In this document: in pieces, positions 45,288 to 53,807 of the stretch
Layout: every line of letters begins with the position of its first letter
Numbering within the stretch: the stretch's first letter is position 1
Source of the DNA: Desulfuromonas sp964536375
Lineage (GTDB): Bacteria > Desulfobacterota > Desulfuromonadia > Desulfuromonadales > Desulfuromonadaceae
Direction of reading: 5' to 3'
Length of the DNA stretch: 64,000 nt
Assembly: GCA_964536375.1 (NCBI GenBank)
Contig: CAZHXF010000009.1
Coordinates: 8,722 to 72,721, forward strand
Program-made: the position numbers and the translations under genes
Notes under the pieces: generated by a model
The model's database searches: none
The model's input: only the letters and a program-made list of their open reading frames with translations
What the model was told of the DNA's origin: nothing

Positions 45288-46319
45288 TTGAAGCAATTAG
45301 GTAATAAACATTTACACAAAATTCTGGTGCGTGCCACCAATTGGCTAGGGGACGCGGTGATGACTACACCGGCACTGGTCGGATTGCGTAGCCATTATCC
45401 TGACGCCGAAATTGTATTGCTGGCTAATCCGCTAGTCGCGCAGATGTTCAGTTGCCATCCCAGTATAGATCGGGTAATGGTTTATGATAAGCGCGGTGTC
45501 CACAAAGGCTTCAAAGGGTTCTGGCGTATGGTAAACGAGTTGCGTCGGCAACATTTTGATGGGGCCGTTTTGTTGCAAAATGCCATCGAATCAGCACTGC
45601 TGGCTATTTGTGCTGGTATACCTTGCCGGGCAGGTTATACCACCGACGGACGCCGCTTATTGTTGAATTATCCGGTTACTGTCAGCCGCGCCGATAAACT
45701 GCTACATCACACTGTATATTATCGTCAACTGTTACTGCGTTTGGGTATCAGCGCTGCGGATGTGCCGGTGTCCCTGGCCTGTAGTGAGGCGGAGCACAAG
45801 TGGGCGACTGAGCTGCTCGCTGACGAAAACGTTATTGCGATTAATCCCGGGGCTGCATACGGTTCAGCGAAACGGTGGTTACCAGAGCGTTTTGCCGAAG
45901 TTGCTGATACTTTGGCTGGTCGTTATGGGGCAAAAATCGTCTTAACTGGTGGTCCAGGTGAACGGGAGATCGGCGATGACATAGCCCAGGCAATGCATGC
46001 TCCGGTGCTGAATATGGTGGCTCAGACCAGTGTGCGTCAGATGATGGCATTGCTGGCGCATAGTCGCCTGCTGGTTTCTAATGATTCCGGTCCTATGCAT
46101 GTTGCTTCGGCTTTCTCCGTGCCTATAGTGGCAGTTTTTGGTTCCACAGATCATACTACCACCTGCCCAGCTTCTGGAAATGTTAGAATTGTGCGCAAAC
46201 CGACAGATTGTGCTCCATGCTTGTTGCGCCAATGCCCGACCGATCATCGCTGTATGACGGCGATAACTGCCGCCGATGTTATTCAAGCGGCTACTGAGTT
46301 GTTAGATTGCCAGCAATGA
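45288..46319 (+). CDS. waaF: ADP-heptose--LPS heptosyltransferase II
   Basis: GT9 transferase that adds the second heptose of the inner core. The 343-residue product starts with TTG (AAGGAT upstream), with no ATG available before the conserved KILVRATNWLGDAVMTTPAL. It has AINPGAAYGSAKRWLPERFAEVAD, VLTGGPGEREIGDDI and the nucleotide-binding LLVSNDSGPMHVASAF, and a GSTDHTTTCP region typical of WaaF. Its stop overlaps the start of waaC by four bases (ATGA). Confidence 0.93.
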   Translation: MKQLGNKHLHKILVRATNWLGDAVMTTPALVGLRSHYPDAEIVLLANPLVAQMFSCHPSIDRVMVYDKRGVHKGFKGFWRMVNELRRQHFDGAVLLQNAIESALLAICAGIPCRAGYTTDGRRLLLNYPVTVSRADKLLHHTVYYRQLLLRLGISAADVPVSLACSEAEHKWATELLADENVIAINPGAAYGSAKRWLPERFAEVADTLAGRYGAKIVLTGGPGEREIGDDIAQAMHAPVLNMVAQTSVRQMMALLAHSRLLVSNDSGPMHVASAFSVPIVAVFGSTDHTTTCPASGNVRIVRKPTDCAPCLLRQCPTDHRCMTAITAADVIQAATELLDCQQ

Positions 46320-47353
46320 AAATCCTGATCATTAAAGTAAGCGCTCTCGGTGATGTGGTTCACGCCTTGCCGATTTTGCCCTATATCCATAGCAGTGGCA
46401 CTGAGTGTGAAATCGACTGGTTGGTTGAGGAGAGTTTTGCCGCACTGCTTGATGGTCATCCGATGATAGCTAACGTAATTCCAATTCAGACCAAGCGCTG
46501 GCGCCAGTTACCATTATTGTCCATGTTGGCACAGGTGTGGAGTTTTACCAAAAGATTACGCCAGCAAAAGTATGATTTGGTTTTCGATTTACAGGGTAAT
46601 AGTAAAAGTGGACTTTTTACCCTGTTAAGTCGTGGGTATAAGAAATATGGTTTTGACCGCAGTCAGGTGCGCGAGTGGCCTAACCTATTGGCTACAAGCG
46701 ACAAGGTTACCCTTACGGCTAACGATCATCATGTGAGCAAGCGCTCCATGGCGGTGGTGCGTGCCGCTTTGCCGCATGGTGCTAGTACTTGCGAGGTTGG
46801 TCCATTACATGTTGTGCCAGAGGCGGATAAGCATGTCAAACGGCAGTTGGATCAGCTCAATCTGTCACAAAAAAAAATGCTAGTGTTACATTATGGCACG
46901 ACATGGGACACCAAACTGTGGAGTTTGGCATGTTGGCAACAGTTGGCGCAGTTGTTGGTGGAGCGCACAGATTTGCTGCTGATTTTAACCTGGGGTAACG
47001 AACAGGAGTTGGTCGCCGCTACTGTGATTCAGCAGGCAACACAGGGGCAGGCGATTATCTGGCCGCGCGGTACGTTGCCTCAACTGGTGGCTTTGCTGGC
47101 AAGAGCCGATCTGGTGGTGGGTTGCGATACCGGTCCTGTGCATATCGCAGCAGCTTTAGGGACGGCTACAGTGTCAATATTCCGAGTCACCGATGCTGAG
47201 CGCAATGGTCCGCAAGGTGATAACCACCGGCGGCTGCAAAGTCCGCTGTCCTGTGCCAAATGTTTGCGCAAACAGTGTGATAAAGATGCGCAGTGTGCCT
47301 GCTCGATTCCGGTGGATCAAGTCTATCAGGCGATTACCCAATTGATCGATTGA
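46316..47353 (+). CDS. waaC: ADP-heptose--Kdo-LPS heptosyltransferase I
   Basis: GT9 transferase that adds the first heptose to Kdo. The 345-residue product begins MKILIIKVSALGDVVHALPIL, has IDWLVEESFAALLDGHP, the region VLHYGTTWDTKLWSLACWQQLA, and LVVGCDTGPVHIAAALGTATVSIF. The start ATG overlaps the waaF stop (ATGA). Like other GT9 members of this group it has a Cys-rich C-terminal part (CAKCLRKQCDKDAQCACS). It probably ends the first cotranscribed block, as a hairpin-like sequence follows. Confidence 0.93.
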   Translation: MKILIIKVSALGDVVHALPILPYIHSSGTECEIDWLVEESFAALLDGHPMIANVIPIQTKRWRQLPLLSMLAQVWSFTKRLRQQKYDLVFDLQGNSKSGLFTLLSRGYKKYGFDRSQVREWPNLLATSDKVTLTANDHHVSKRSMAVVRAALPHGASTCEVGPLHVVPEADKHVKRQLDQLNLSQKKMLVLHYGTTWDTKLWSLACWQQLAQLLVERTDLLLILTWGNEQELVAATVIQQATQGQAIIWPRGTLPQLVALLARADLVVGCDTGPVHIAAALGTATVSIFRVTDAERNGPQGDNHRRLQSPLSCAKCLRKQCDKDAQCACSIPVDQVYQAITQLID

Positions 47354-47449
47354 GAAATAGTTGCCATCCTAAAATTCCGGATGGTACGGTGTTGTTTCTG
47401 TTTTGAAAATAGCTAGTGCCGGACAGAAACTAAACAAGGAGATACTCTG
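47354..47449 (+). promoter_or_regulatory. waaC-gmhA spacer with two inverted repeats
   Basis: A CCATCC/GGATGG stem with a 9-nt loop (47364-47384) lies just after waaC and may be a weak terminator. A second inverted repeat, GTTTCTGT (47394-47401) and ACAGAAAC (47423-47430), lies right before the AAGGAG site of gmhA. It could be an operator or an RNA structure; there is no evidence which. Confidence 0.35.
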
Positions 47450-48025
47450 ATGCAAACACGTATTTACCAGCATATCCGGAGCCATATTGAAGTGTTTGAG
47501 CGGGTGTTTCTGCCGATGACTGCTGATGTAGAACGCTGCGCCCAGCTGATGTGTGCGGTTTTGCAAGGTGGTAACAAAATTCTGGTAATGGGCAATGGCG
47601 GTTCAGCGGCTGATGCCCAACATCTGGCAGCAGAGTTGGTGGGGCGCTTTCTGAAAAATCGTGCAGCGTTGCCAGCTATTGCTTTGACTACAGATAGCTC
47701 TATTCTGACGGCAGTTGCCAACGATTTTGGTTATGATCAGGTATTCAGTCGCCAGGTGGAAGCCTTGGCACAGGCTGGTGATTTAGTGATCGGTATTTCC
47801 ACCAGTGGCAACTCTCCCAATGTTGTTAAGGCCATTGATGTGGCACGAGAACGGGGTTGTCGCACGGTGGCTTTTACCGGACGCGATGGCGGTGCCATGG
47901 CGCAACGTGTTGATTTGAGTCTGACGGTTGGCGTGGATGAAACGCCGCGCATTCAGGAAGTGCATTTGACCATCATCCATATCCTGTGTGATCTGGTTGA
48001 ACAAGAGTTGTTTGGCGAGGATTAA
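47450..48025 (+). CDS. gmhA: Sedoheptulose-7-phosphate isomerase (phosphoheptose isomerase)
   Basis: First step of ADP-heptose synthesis, converting sedoheptulose 7-phosphate to D-glycero-D-manno-heptose 7-phosphate. The 191-residue product is a SIS-fold enzyme with MGNGGSAADAQHLAAELVGRF (residues about 47-67), ALTTDSSILTAVANDFGY, GISTSGNSPNVVKAI and the zinc/active-site EVHLTIIHILCDLVEQ near the C-terminus. An AAGGAG site stands 8 nt before the ATG. HldE, the next enzyme of the pathway, is encoded at 59431; gmhB and hldD are not in the window. Confidence 0.95.
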   Translation: MQTRIYQHIRSHIEVFERVFLPMTADVERCAQLMCAVLQGGNKILVMGNGGSAADAQHLAAELVGRFLKNRAALPAIALTTDSSILTAVANDFGYDQVFSRQVEALAQAGDLVIGISTSGNSPNVVKAIDVARERGCRTVAFTGRDGGAMAQRVDLSLTVGVDETPRIQEVHLTIIHILCDLVEQELFGED

Positions 48026-48026
48026 C

Positions 48027-48674
48027 ATGGAGAAGGTCTCAAGTACAGAATATGCTGAACTGGTGTCGAGTTGCTCTATTTTGGAGCAGGATGGCTACGG
48101 AGCAAAAGTTCTGTTCAATAATAGTGGGCAGATAATAAAGATTTTCCGCCGCAAACGGTTGTTGTCTGGGGCGCTGTTTTTCCCCTATGCCCAGCGTTTT
48201 GTCGCCAATGCCCAGCGCTTGCAACGCCTCGTTGTCCCAACCATTGATGTTGTCAAACTTGGACACTGTGACAACCCTAAGCGTGATTTGGTGTGGTATC
48301 AGCTTCTGGTTGGAGTTACTTTGCGTGATTATTGTCAGACCCATGGTGCTAGGTCGATAGTAGATATTTTAGCTCAGTTTATCGCCGCCTTACATCACAA
48401 GGGGATATTGTTTCGTTCCGTACATTGGGGCAATATTATTGTATCTGAAGAGTCAACTTTGGGATTAATTGATATTGCTGATATCCGTTTTTATCGTAGC
48501 GCGTTAACTCTCAAACAGCGACAGCGTAACTTCCGTCATATGCTGCGCTACACTATAGACAGAAAATTCTTCGCCGAAGTAGCCGTAGACTTCTGGTCGA
48601 GTTATGCTGCCGCGGCAAATTTAACTCCTGTCCAGATTCAATCCTTACAGCGGCTTGCTGCTGAACAACAATAG
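48027..48674 (+). CDS. Protein-kinase-fold protein of the LPS-kinase type, catalytic residue altered
   Basis: A 215-residue protein with a kinase-like fold: a nucleotide-binding region with IIKIFRRK (about residues 36-43), QLLVGVTLRDY, and a catalytic-loop region GILFRSVHWGNIIV followed by GLIDIADIRF, which matches the Asp-containing metal site of this kinase superfamily. Aligned by eye to WaaP (HRDYYLCHFLL), the catalytic-loop Asp is replaced by Ser while the Asn is kept, so it may be inactive or use another residue. It begins one base after gmhA (GAGGAT upstream) and precedes waaG. A core-sugar kinase or a regulatory pseudokinase is possible. Confidence 0.72.
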   Translation: MEKVSSTEYAELVSSCSILEQDGYGAKVLFNNSGQIIKIFRRKRLLSGALFFPYAQRFVANAQRLQRLVVPTIDVVKLGHCDNPKRDLVWYQLLVGVTLRDYCQTHGARSIVDILAQFIAALHHKGILFRSVHWGNIIVSEESTLGLIDIADIRFYRSALTLKQRQRNFRHMLRYTIDRKFFAEVAVDFWSSYAAAANLTPVQIQSLQRLAAEQQ

Positions 48675-48693
48675 ATAAAATGATGCAGGTATA

Positions 48694-49809
48694 ATGAAAC
48701 TAGCTTTTGCACTTTTTAAGTATTTTCCCTACGGCGGTTTGCAACGTGATTGTATCAAGATCGCAGAAGAGTGTATTAAACGTGGACACTCAGTTGATAT
48801 ATTCACCTTGCAAGCTGAAGGCGAGTTGCCCGATGGCATAACTCAGCATTTGTTGCCACAGAAGGCACAGCGTAACTATAAACGCTATGAGAGCTTCGCT
48901 ACGCAGGTGGCACAGTTGGTTAGCCACGGGCAGTATTCTGGCTTGATTGGCTTCAATAAAATGCCTAATCTCGATGTCTATTACGCCGCAGATCCGTGTT
49001 TTGCGGCAAAAGTGGTAGCGCGCAATATCTTTTATCGTCACGCTGGGCGCAGCCGCAGCTTTGTTGCTGCCGAAGAAGCAGTTTTTGGCGCGCAGTCAAA
49101 AACCGAAATATTGCTTATTTCCGCGCGCGAACAACAAATATTTTCCCAACTCTATCAAACTGACGATAAGCGCATGCATCTGTTGCCTCCGGGGATACAA
49201 AAAGATCGCCTGGCCGGGGCAGATTATCAGCAACGGCGCACGCACAAACGTCACGAATTAGGTGTTGATACACCAGATATAATGTTGTTGATGGTTGGCT
49301 CTGGTTTTAAAACTAAAGGGTTAGATCGCAGTCTATTAGCTATCGCGGCGTTGCCCGAGGCTGTGCGTAAGCGCGTAAAGCTGTTTGTTGTGGGGCAGGA
49401 CAATATCAAACCATTTAAACGTATGGCTAAGTCGTTAGGATTAAGCGAACAGTTTTATTTTCTTGGTGGTCGCGCTGATGTGGCTGATCTATTATTTGCT
49501 GCCGATCTGTTATTGCATCCGGCATATAGAGAGAATACTGGAACCGTGCTCTTGGAGGCGATGGCAGCGCAGTTACCGTTACTGGTTTCCGGCGTGTGCG
49601 GGTACAGTTTTCATGTAGCGGCAGCTGAATGTGGGTCAGTTCTGCACGAGCCATTTAGTCAACAGGAGATGAATGCAATTTTGGAACAGATGTTAGGTTC
49701 TTCACAGCGCGAAATGTGGCAAGAAAACGCCAGAAAATATATAGCCAATAATGATGTGTTGAGTATGCCGCAACGTGCAGTTGATATTATTGAGCAGGTG
49801 ATTTCATGA
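48694..49809 (+). CDS. waaG: LPS core alpha-1,3-glucosyltransferase, WaaG-like (GT4)
   Basis: Predicted to add the first hexose onto heptose II of the inner core, at the cytoplasmic face of the inner membrane. The 371-residue product starts with KLAFALFKYFPYGGLQRD, the WaaG-type GT-B entry. It has GFNKMPNLDVYYAADPCF, the nucleotide-sugar site VGSGFKTKGLDRSLLAIA, and the GT4 glutamates in HPAYRENTGTVLLEAMA. Its stop overlaps waaP (ATGA), the same pairing of waaG and waaP as in other Gram-negative core loci. Sugar specificity is inferred from family only. Confidence 0.9.
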   Translation: MKLAFALFKYFPYGGLQRDCIKIAEECIKRGHSVDIFTLQAEGELPDGITQHLLPQKAQRNYKRYESFATQVAQLVSHGQYSGLIGFNKMPNLDVYYAADPCFAAKVVARNIFYRHAGRSRSFVAAEEAVFGAQSKTEILLISAREQQIFSQLYQTDDKRMHLLPPGIQKDRLAGADYQQRRTHKRHELGVDTPDIMLLMVGSGFKTKGLDRSLLAIAALPEAVRKRVKLFVVGQDNIKPFKRMAKSLGLSEQFYFLGGRADVADLLFAADLLLHPAYRENTGTVLLEAMAAQLPLLVSGVCGYSFHVAAAECGSVLHEPFSQQEMNAILEQMLGSSQREMWQENARKYIANNDVLSMPQRAVDIIEQVIS

Positions 49810-50609
49810 TAATTTTACCTGAAAGTTGGAAAAAAAACTGGCAAGGTAAAGATTTCTTTGCCCAGATATTTGCCTTGCAAGGCGATGAGTATCGCAATAT
49901 GGATGGTCGGCGCACGCTACGTTTTGACATGCTGGGTAAAAGTTATTTTGCCAAAATGTATAGTGGTATCGGCTGGGGGCGTCTGTTAAAAAGCCTGCTT
50001 ACTTTGCATAAGCCGCCGGTACTCTGTGCACGTAATGAGTGGCTAGCAATACAAAAATTGACAGATCTCGGGGTTAATACCATGACCACTGTTGGTTACG
50101 GAGTGTGTGGAGCCAGCCCGGCGACAAAAAAATCTTTCTTAATTACTGCCGATTTGCAGGGGACACAAAGCCTGGAAGACTTTTGCCGTAATTGGAAGAG
50201 CGAACCGCCAGATGTTCGTGTGAAGCGCGCTCTGATTAAAAAGATAGCAACGGTTACCCGTACCCTGCACGAAAATGGTATCAATCATCGCGATTATTAT
50301 TTGTGTCATTTTTTGCTGGATGTTTCAGCTGGCAAAGAGAATTTAACTACCCACAACCTGATACCGTATTTAATTGACCTGCATCGGGTACAGTTTCGTT
50401 CTAATGTACCAGAACGGTGGCGGGTGAAAGATCTTTCATCTCTGTATTTCTCTAGCTTGGAAATAGGGTTAACACGAAGAGATTGCTACCGTTTTATGTG
50501 TGAATATACGCAGCAGCCGCTACGCTGTATTTTCAATGACGGTATGTGGAGGAAGGTTGCTGATAAAGCATATGATTTACAGCAGCGGTTTTACCGAAAG
50601 TATGTTTAA
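49806..50609 (+). CDS. waaP: LPS core heptose kinase WaaP
   Basis: Phosphorylates heptose I of the inner core; in Pseudomonas and Enterobacteria this is needed for outer membrane stability. The 267-residue product has EYRNMDGRRTLRF, KSYFAKMYSGIGWGRLLK, the ARNEWLAIQKL region, the catalytic loop INHRDYYLCHFLLD with an intact HRD, and LIDLHRVQ. It overlaps waaG by four bases. Its stop codon directly abuts the stop of the ligase-like gene on the other strand, leaving no room for a terminator between them. Confidence 0.94.
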   Translation: MIILPESWKKNWQGKDFFAQIFALQGDEYRNMDGRRTLRFDMLGKSYFAKMYSGIGWGRLLKSLLTLHKPPVLCARNEWLAIQKLTDLGVNTMTTVGYGVCGASPATKKSFLITADLQGTQSLEDFCRNWKSEPPDVRVKRALIKKIATVTRTLHENGINHRDYYLCHFLLDVSAGKENLTTHNLIPYLIDLHRVQFRSNVPERWRVKDLSSLYFSSLEIGLTRRDCYRFMCEYTQQPLRCIFNDGMWRKVADKAYDLQQRFYRKYV

Positions 50610-51731
50610 TCAGCCAGTTGGTTGTTTGATGTTTTGTTGAGGTAGTGTACAAATCATAGCAATTGGGATCCAGAAAGCGAGCCAGGCGTGGCTAGGTCTG
50701 TTAAAAGGAATACTGCCATTTGTCATTAAGCATAGTCCCCCAAATAGCAGAATTAGTGCCCATAGCTGATATTCTTGGTGTTTGCTTCTAAGCCCCTTTT
50801 GAAGTGCGTATATATATAAGAATACAATTAAGCAAAATCCTATAAAACCTGTAAGGCGAAAGGTGTCGAGTATAAAATTATGACTGTGGGTAAAGACGCA
50901 ACCGTTGGGTAAATGTATTAAGGTCTTTTTCTGCATACCGATACCAAACCAGAAATTGTTAAGTCCATTGATGATGATTTCTTTCCATATGATATCTCTC
51001 ATACTGACGTCTAATCCGCGTGAGAAGATCTTCGAAAAGATATCTGTTGTATAAAATAGCAGTAGAAAACCGCAACTCATTATTGATGTATAAATCGCCA
51101 TCTTTTTCAGGCTGTTACGCTTGAAGACAACAATGAGTAGTGAAGTGCACAGCAGTGCCAGTTGTGGACCACGGCTTTTGGTAATGAAAAGTGTCGCCAG
51201 CAACAAGGTGAACGCGCAGAAGAAAAGTATTGATTGTGCAAGTTTTTTTTCGTGCAAGGCATAAAATAATGCAATTATAGCGGTAATTCCGTAGACCATC
51301 CCAGTATCGATGGGATTGGTCAGACGGACGCCCAAGTTATGGTTCGGAAGGAGGAAAAGAGTGTGAATGCAGGCAAGTATTATGCAACCTTTGAACAGCA
51401 TCTTATGGTACTGGGCGTCAAAATATCCAGCAATCACCAATATTAGGGTGATCATTTCAAGGGCACGTTTAGAGTTATACAAAAGATTTTCTATCGGTGA
51501 AATCGATTGTGCCCAGAGGGTGCTGGTCAGAATGTAAAGTATGAGGAGTAATGCCATACCGATTAACGGACGGTAAAATGGACGAGGTTTGAGATGGAAA
51601 TAAAGGATGATCACCAATGTTAGACCAAAACATAGATAGAACGGTGCTTTTGGGGAGGTGTCCAGAGGCCAGAGGTAATAAGATAAAATGTAAATTGTAA
51701 TTAAGGAAGTTGGTATTGTTTCTCTTTTCAA
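50610..51731 (-). CDS. waaL: O-antigen ligase-like polytopic membrane protein (WaaL/Wzy_C family)
   Basis: Predicted to join undecaprenyl-linked polysaccharide to lipid A-core at the periplasmic face, or alternatively to polymerise O-units (Wzy). The 373-residue product has about ten to twelve hydrophobic helices, a periplasmic loop with FSRGLDVSMRDIIWKE, the WaaL-type TKSRGPQLALL and the conserved HSHNFILDTF, as in Wzy_C-domain proteins. Ligase and polymerase cannot be told apart by sequence, but the position next to waaP favours a ligase. It starts with TTG (GGGGAT upstream). It is clearly more AT-rich than neighbouring genes. Confidence 0.76.
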   Translation of the reverse strand: MKRETIPTSLITIYILSYYLWPLDTSPKAPFYLCFGLTLVIILYFHLKPRPFYRPLIGMALLLILYILTSTLWAQSISPIENLLYNSKRALEMITLILVIAGYFDAQYHKMLFKGCIILACIHTLFLLPNHNLGVRLTNPIDTGMVYGITAIIALFYALHEKKLAQSILFFCAFTLLLATLFITKSRGPQLALLCTSLLIVVFKRNSLKKMAIYTSIMSCGFLLLFYTTDIFSKIFSRGLDVSMRDIIWKEIIINGLNNFWFGIGMQKKTLIHLPNGCVFTHSHNFILDTFRLTGFIGFCLIVFLYIYALQKGLRSKHQEYQLWALILLFGGLCLMTNGSIPFNRPSHAWLAFWIPIAMICTLPQQNIKQPTG

Positions 51732-51736
51732 TGGAA

Positions 51737-52507
51737 TTATCCCCTTGTCCGAGTATCTTTTTTAGCTATGGCGACTTGTTTACTCTGGCGATAAAAGACT
51801 AGGGTATTAAAGTAGGTCAGTAAAACGAGTGACGTAACAATGTCTGGAAATTTTCTCAGTTTGCGCCAAAATTTACTGAACTGGTTCTTCTGGGTACGTT
51901 GCTTCCAGGTACCAGCATATAAATGATGGGCGAGAGGCTTCAGATCCGGCAACCGTTTCGAGCGCGCGTCAGCAAAAGTGCCAATGCATAGAATAAGGTC
52001 ACCATTCTGTCGTTCCTGAAGCCCCTGACCGGCGAAACCATGCTTCAGTAATAAACGACTGACTTCATTTACGTTTACCAGTGCGGATAAGTGTCGATCA
52101 TCAAATTGGACGGTATCGTAAAAACTGATCATTCGCTCTGCAAGCCAGTGGCCAGATTTGCTACCGACAACGCAGGTGCCAAAGCGTTGGATATCCTCGA
52201 GACCGATAAAAAAATCTTCCTGCAGCAGTGCATCGAATGTGTCACACACCTGAACATCGACATCCATATAGATACCGCCTTGCTGCTGCAAAACATACAT
52301 TCTGACGTAATCGGCAACAAAAGCATATCGACCGGCTTGATAGGCTTGGTGGGAAAAAGGATGACTGTGAACATCAAAACTTGTTTCGTCCCAGCGCACG
52401 ACTTGATACTCCGGCAGATAAAGCGCCCAAGAGGCCAGACAACGTTTTGCTTGTAACGGTAGAGGTTTCCCTCCAAACCAGCAGTAGTGTATTATTTTGG
52501 GGATCAT
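51737..52507 (-). CDS. Glycosyltransferase, GT32/DXD sugar-binding family
   Basis: A 256-residue cytoplasmic glycosyltransferase with the family start MIPKIIHYCWFGGKPLP, the region AFVADYVRMYVLQQQGGIYMD and the metal-binding DVDVQV (DXD). Such small enzymes are common in capsule and O-antigen loci and often transfer a hexose or hexosamine; donor and acceptor are unknown here. A C-terminal hydrophobic patch (about residues 222-238) may tether it to the membrane. It starts 5 nt upstream of the ligase-like gene on the same strand and is spaced 28 nt from the next. Confidence 0.83.
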   Translation of the reverse strand: MIPKIIHYCWFGGKPLPLQAKRCLASWALYLPEYQVVRWDETSFDVHSHPFSHQAYQAGRYAFVADYVRMYVLQQQGGIYMDVDVQVCDTFDALLQEDFFIGLEDIQRFGTCVVGSKSGHWLAERMISFYDTVQFDDRHLSALVNVNEVSRLLLKHGFAGQGLQERQNGDLILCIGTFADARSKRLPDLKPLAHHLYAGTWKQRTQKNQFSKFWRKLRKFPDIVTSLVLLTYFNTLVFYRQSKQVAIAKKDTRTRG

Positions 52508-52535
52508 TCGCGTCTATTTGGAAAAAGGTTTAGAT

Positions 52536-53807
52536 TTAGAGAAGCTCTTTAAGGGTTTCGTGAGGAACGTCTCGTCTGTTTTTCAGGGACTCAAGGAACT
52601 CTACAGTTTTCTTCAGCCCTTCGCTACCGTAATTCAAATGGTGGGCGGCAAATTTTTCTGCAGCAATCATTGCCTGGCTGTAATCTAAATATATGTTATT
52701 TATACGTTGTTCGAGATCCTGAAGCGTTTCAACCTTCGTACCAAAGAATTTTTCCTGTTCGAAAATATCTTGGTCAGTGCCCGCATTGACATAAATGATG
52801 GGTCGCTGGGCTAGAGCTGCTTCAATCACTGCGTTGGACATAATGTTGACAACAAGGCTGGAGTGGCTGAGTGCCTTCGCCAGCGAGCAGTTGTTCTTTA
52901 GGACTTCAATTGTGCGGCAATGTTTTGCCATATCTTTCCAAAATATCGACTTGCTACGCGGGTGCGGTTTGAAGATGACTTGAAATTCAGGATGGTTTTC
53001 ACTCCATTGTGCTAGCAGCATATAGGTTTGCTCATATCCGCTCTCTTTTTCTTTGTCGGGGCCAACTCCCAGAATCAGGAGATTTCTTTTTTCCGAGGCA
53101 CTCTTAGACAAATTAAAACTGTCATCAATCATGTGAGACCCGGACAGCACCGCACTGGTTGTTCCAAAACGCAACGGTCTCTGGCGCAGAGCATTGAGTG
53201 AACTTTGACCAAACAAGAAATAGTAATCGTAATCTGTCATTCCTAGGAGCCGTGAGCTCTCAACGGTTGTAGCGTGAGCCAAGTGAACAAGTGGACTATC
53301 CTGATGGTGTAAGGATAAGCGCAGGAATGGACTGAGTAGACTGCCGTTACGGTCATTAATCAGAACCTTTGGCGTGTAGTGGCAGACAAGCCATTGCGCA
53401 TAGGCGGCGTAACACAGATAGCGTAACGGTAGCTTTTGTGGTGGGCGGGCAAGCCTTTTTTTTTTCAGCACGTCAGCAGGATCTTCCTGTGCTGTTTCAA
53501 TAAGGTGGTGACCGTTGTCACGCAGGCGGTCAATAAGTTTCTTTTTGCGTTGCAGGTGAATCACCTTTGGTGCTCCTTGCAAAAGAAGAAAATCACAAGG
53601 CTCTGCTCCGGGTGCCGATTGTTTGATGGCATGAATCGTTCGGAGTCCATAAAAAAAATCAAGTATGGCATCACGACTGAATCGCATTGCCGAACCGAAA
53701 TGTCCATGGCGTAGCCTCAATTGCTTCCAGCGGTAGCTGTCTAGCTTTTTCGCTGTAGCCGACCACGCACCGTCAACTGGACGAAGGATTTTCAAAGGAT
53801 CAGACAT
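52536..53807 (-). CDS. Capsule polysaccharide biosynthesis / CDP-glycerol glycerophosphotransferase-like protein
   Basis: A 423-residue GT-B-like protein. The N-terminal half has LLLQGAPKVIHLQRKKKLID, and the C-terminal half has FQVIFKPHPRSKSIFW, SLVVNIMSNAVIEAALAQRPIIYVN and FFGTKVETLQDLEQ. The FKPHPR and SNAVIEAAL elements are those of capsule-type and CDP-glycerol-type phosphotransferases. Whether it makes a sugar-phosphate, glycerol-phosphate or Kdo linkage is unknown. It overlaps the next minus-strand gene by 8 nt, so it is cotranslated with the GT4 enzyme. Confidence 0.74.
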   Translation of the reverse strand: MSDPLKILRPVDGAWSATAKKLDSYRWKQLRLRHGHFGSAMRFSRDAILDFFYGLRTIHAIKQSAPGAEPCDFLLLQGAPKVIHLQRKKKLIDRLRDNGHHLIETAQEDPADVLKKKRLARPPQKLPLRYLCYAAYAQWLVCHYTPKVLINDRNGSLLSPFLRLSLHHQDSPLVHLAHATTVESSRLLGMTDYDYYFLFGQSSLNALRQRPLRFGTTSAVLSGSHMIDDSFNLSKSASEKRNLLILGVGPDKEKESGYEQTYMLLAQWSENHPEFQVIFKPHPRSKSIFWKDMAKHCRTIEVLKNNCSLAKALSHSSLVVNIMSNAVIEAALAQRPIIYVNAGTDQDIFEQEKFFGTKVETLQDLEQRINNIYLDYSQAMIAAEKFAAHHLNYGSEGLKKTVEFLESLKNRRDVPHETLKELL

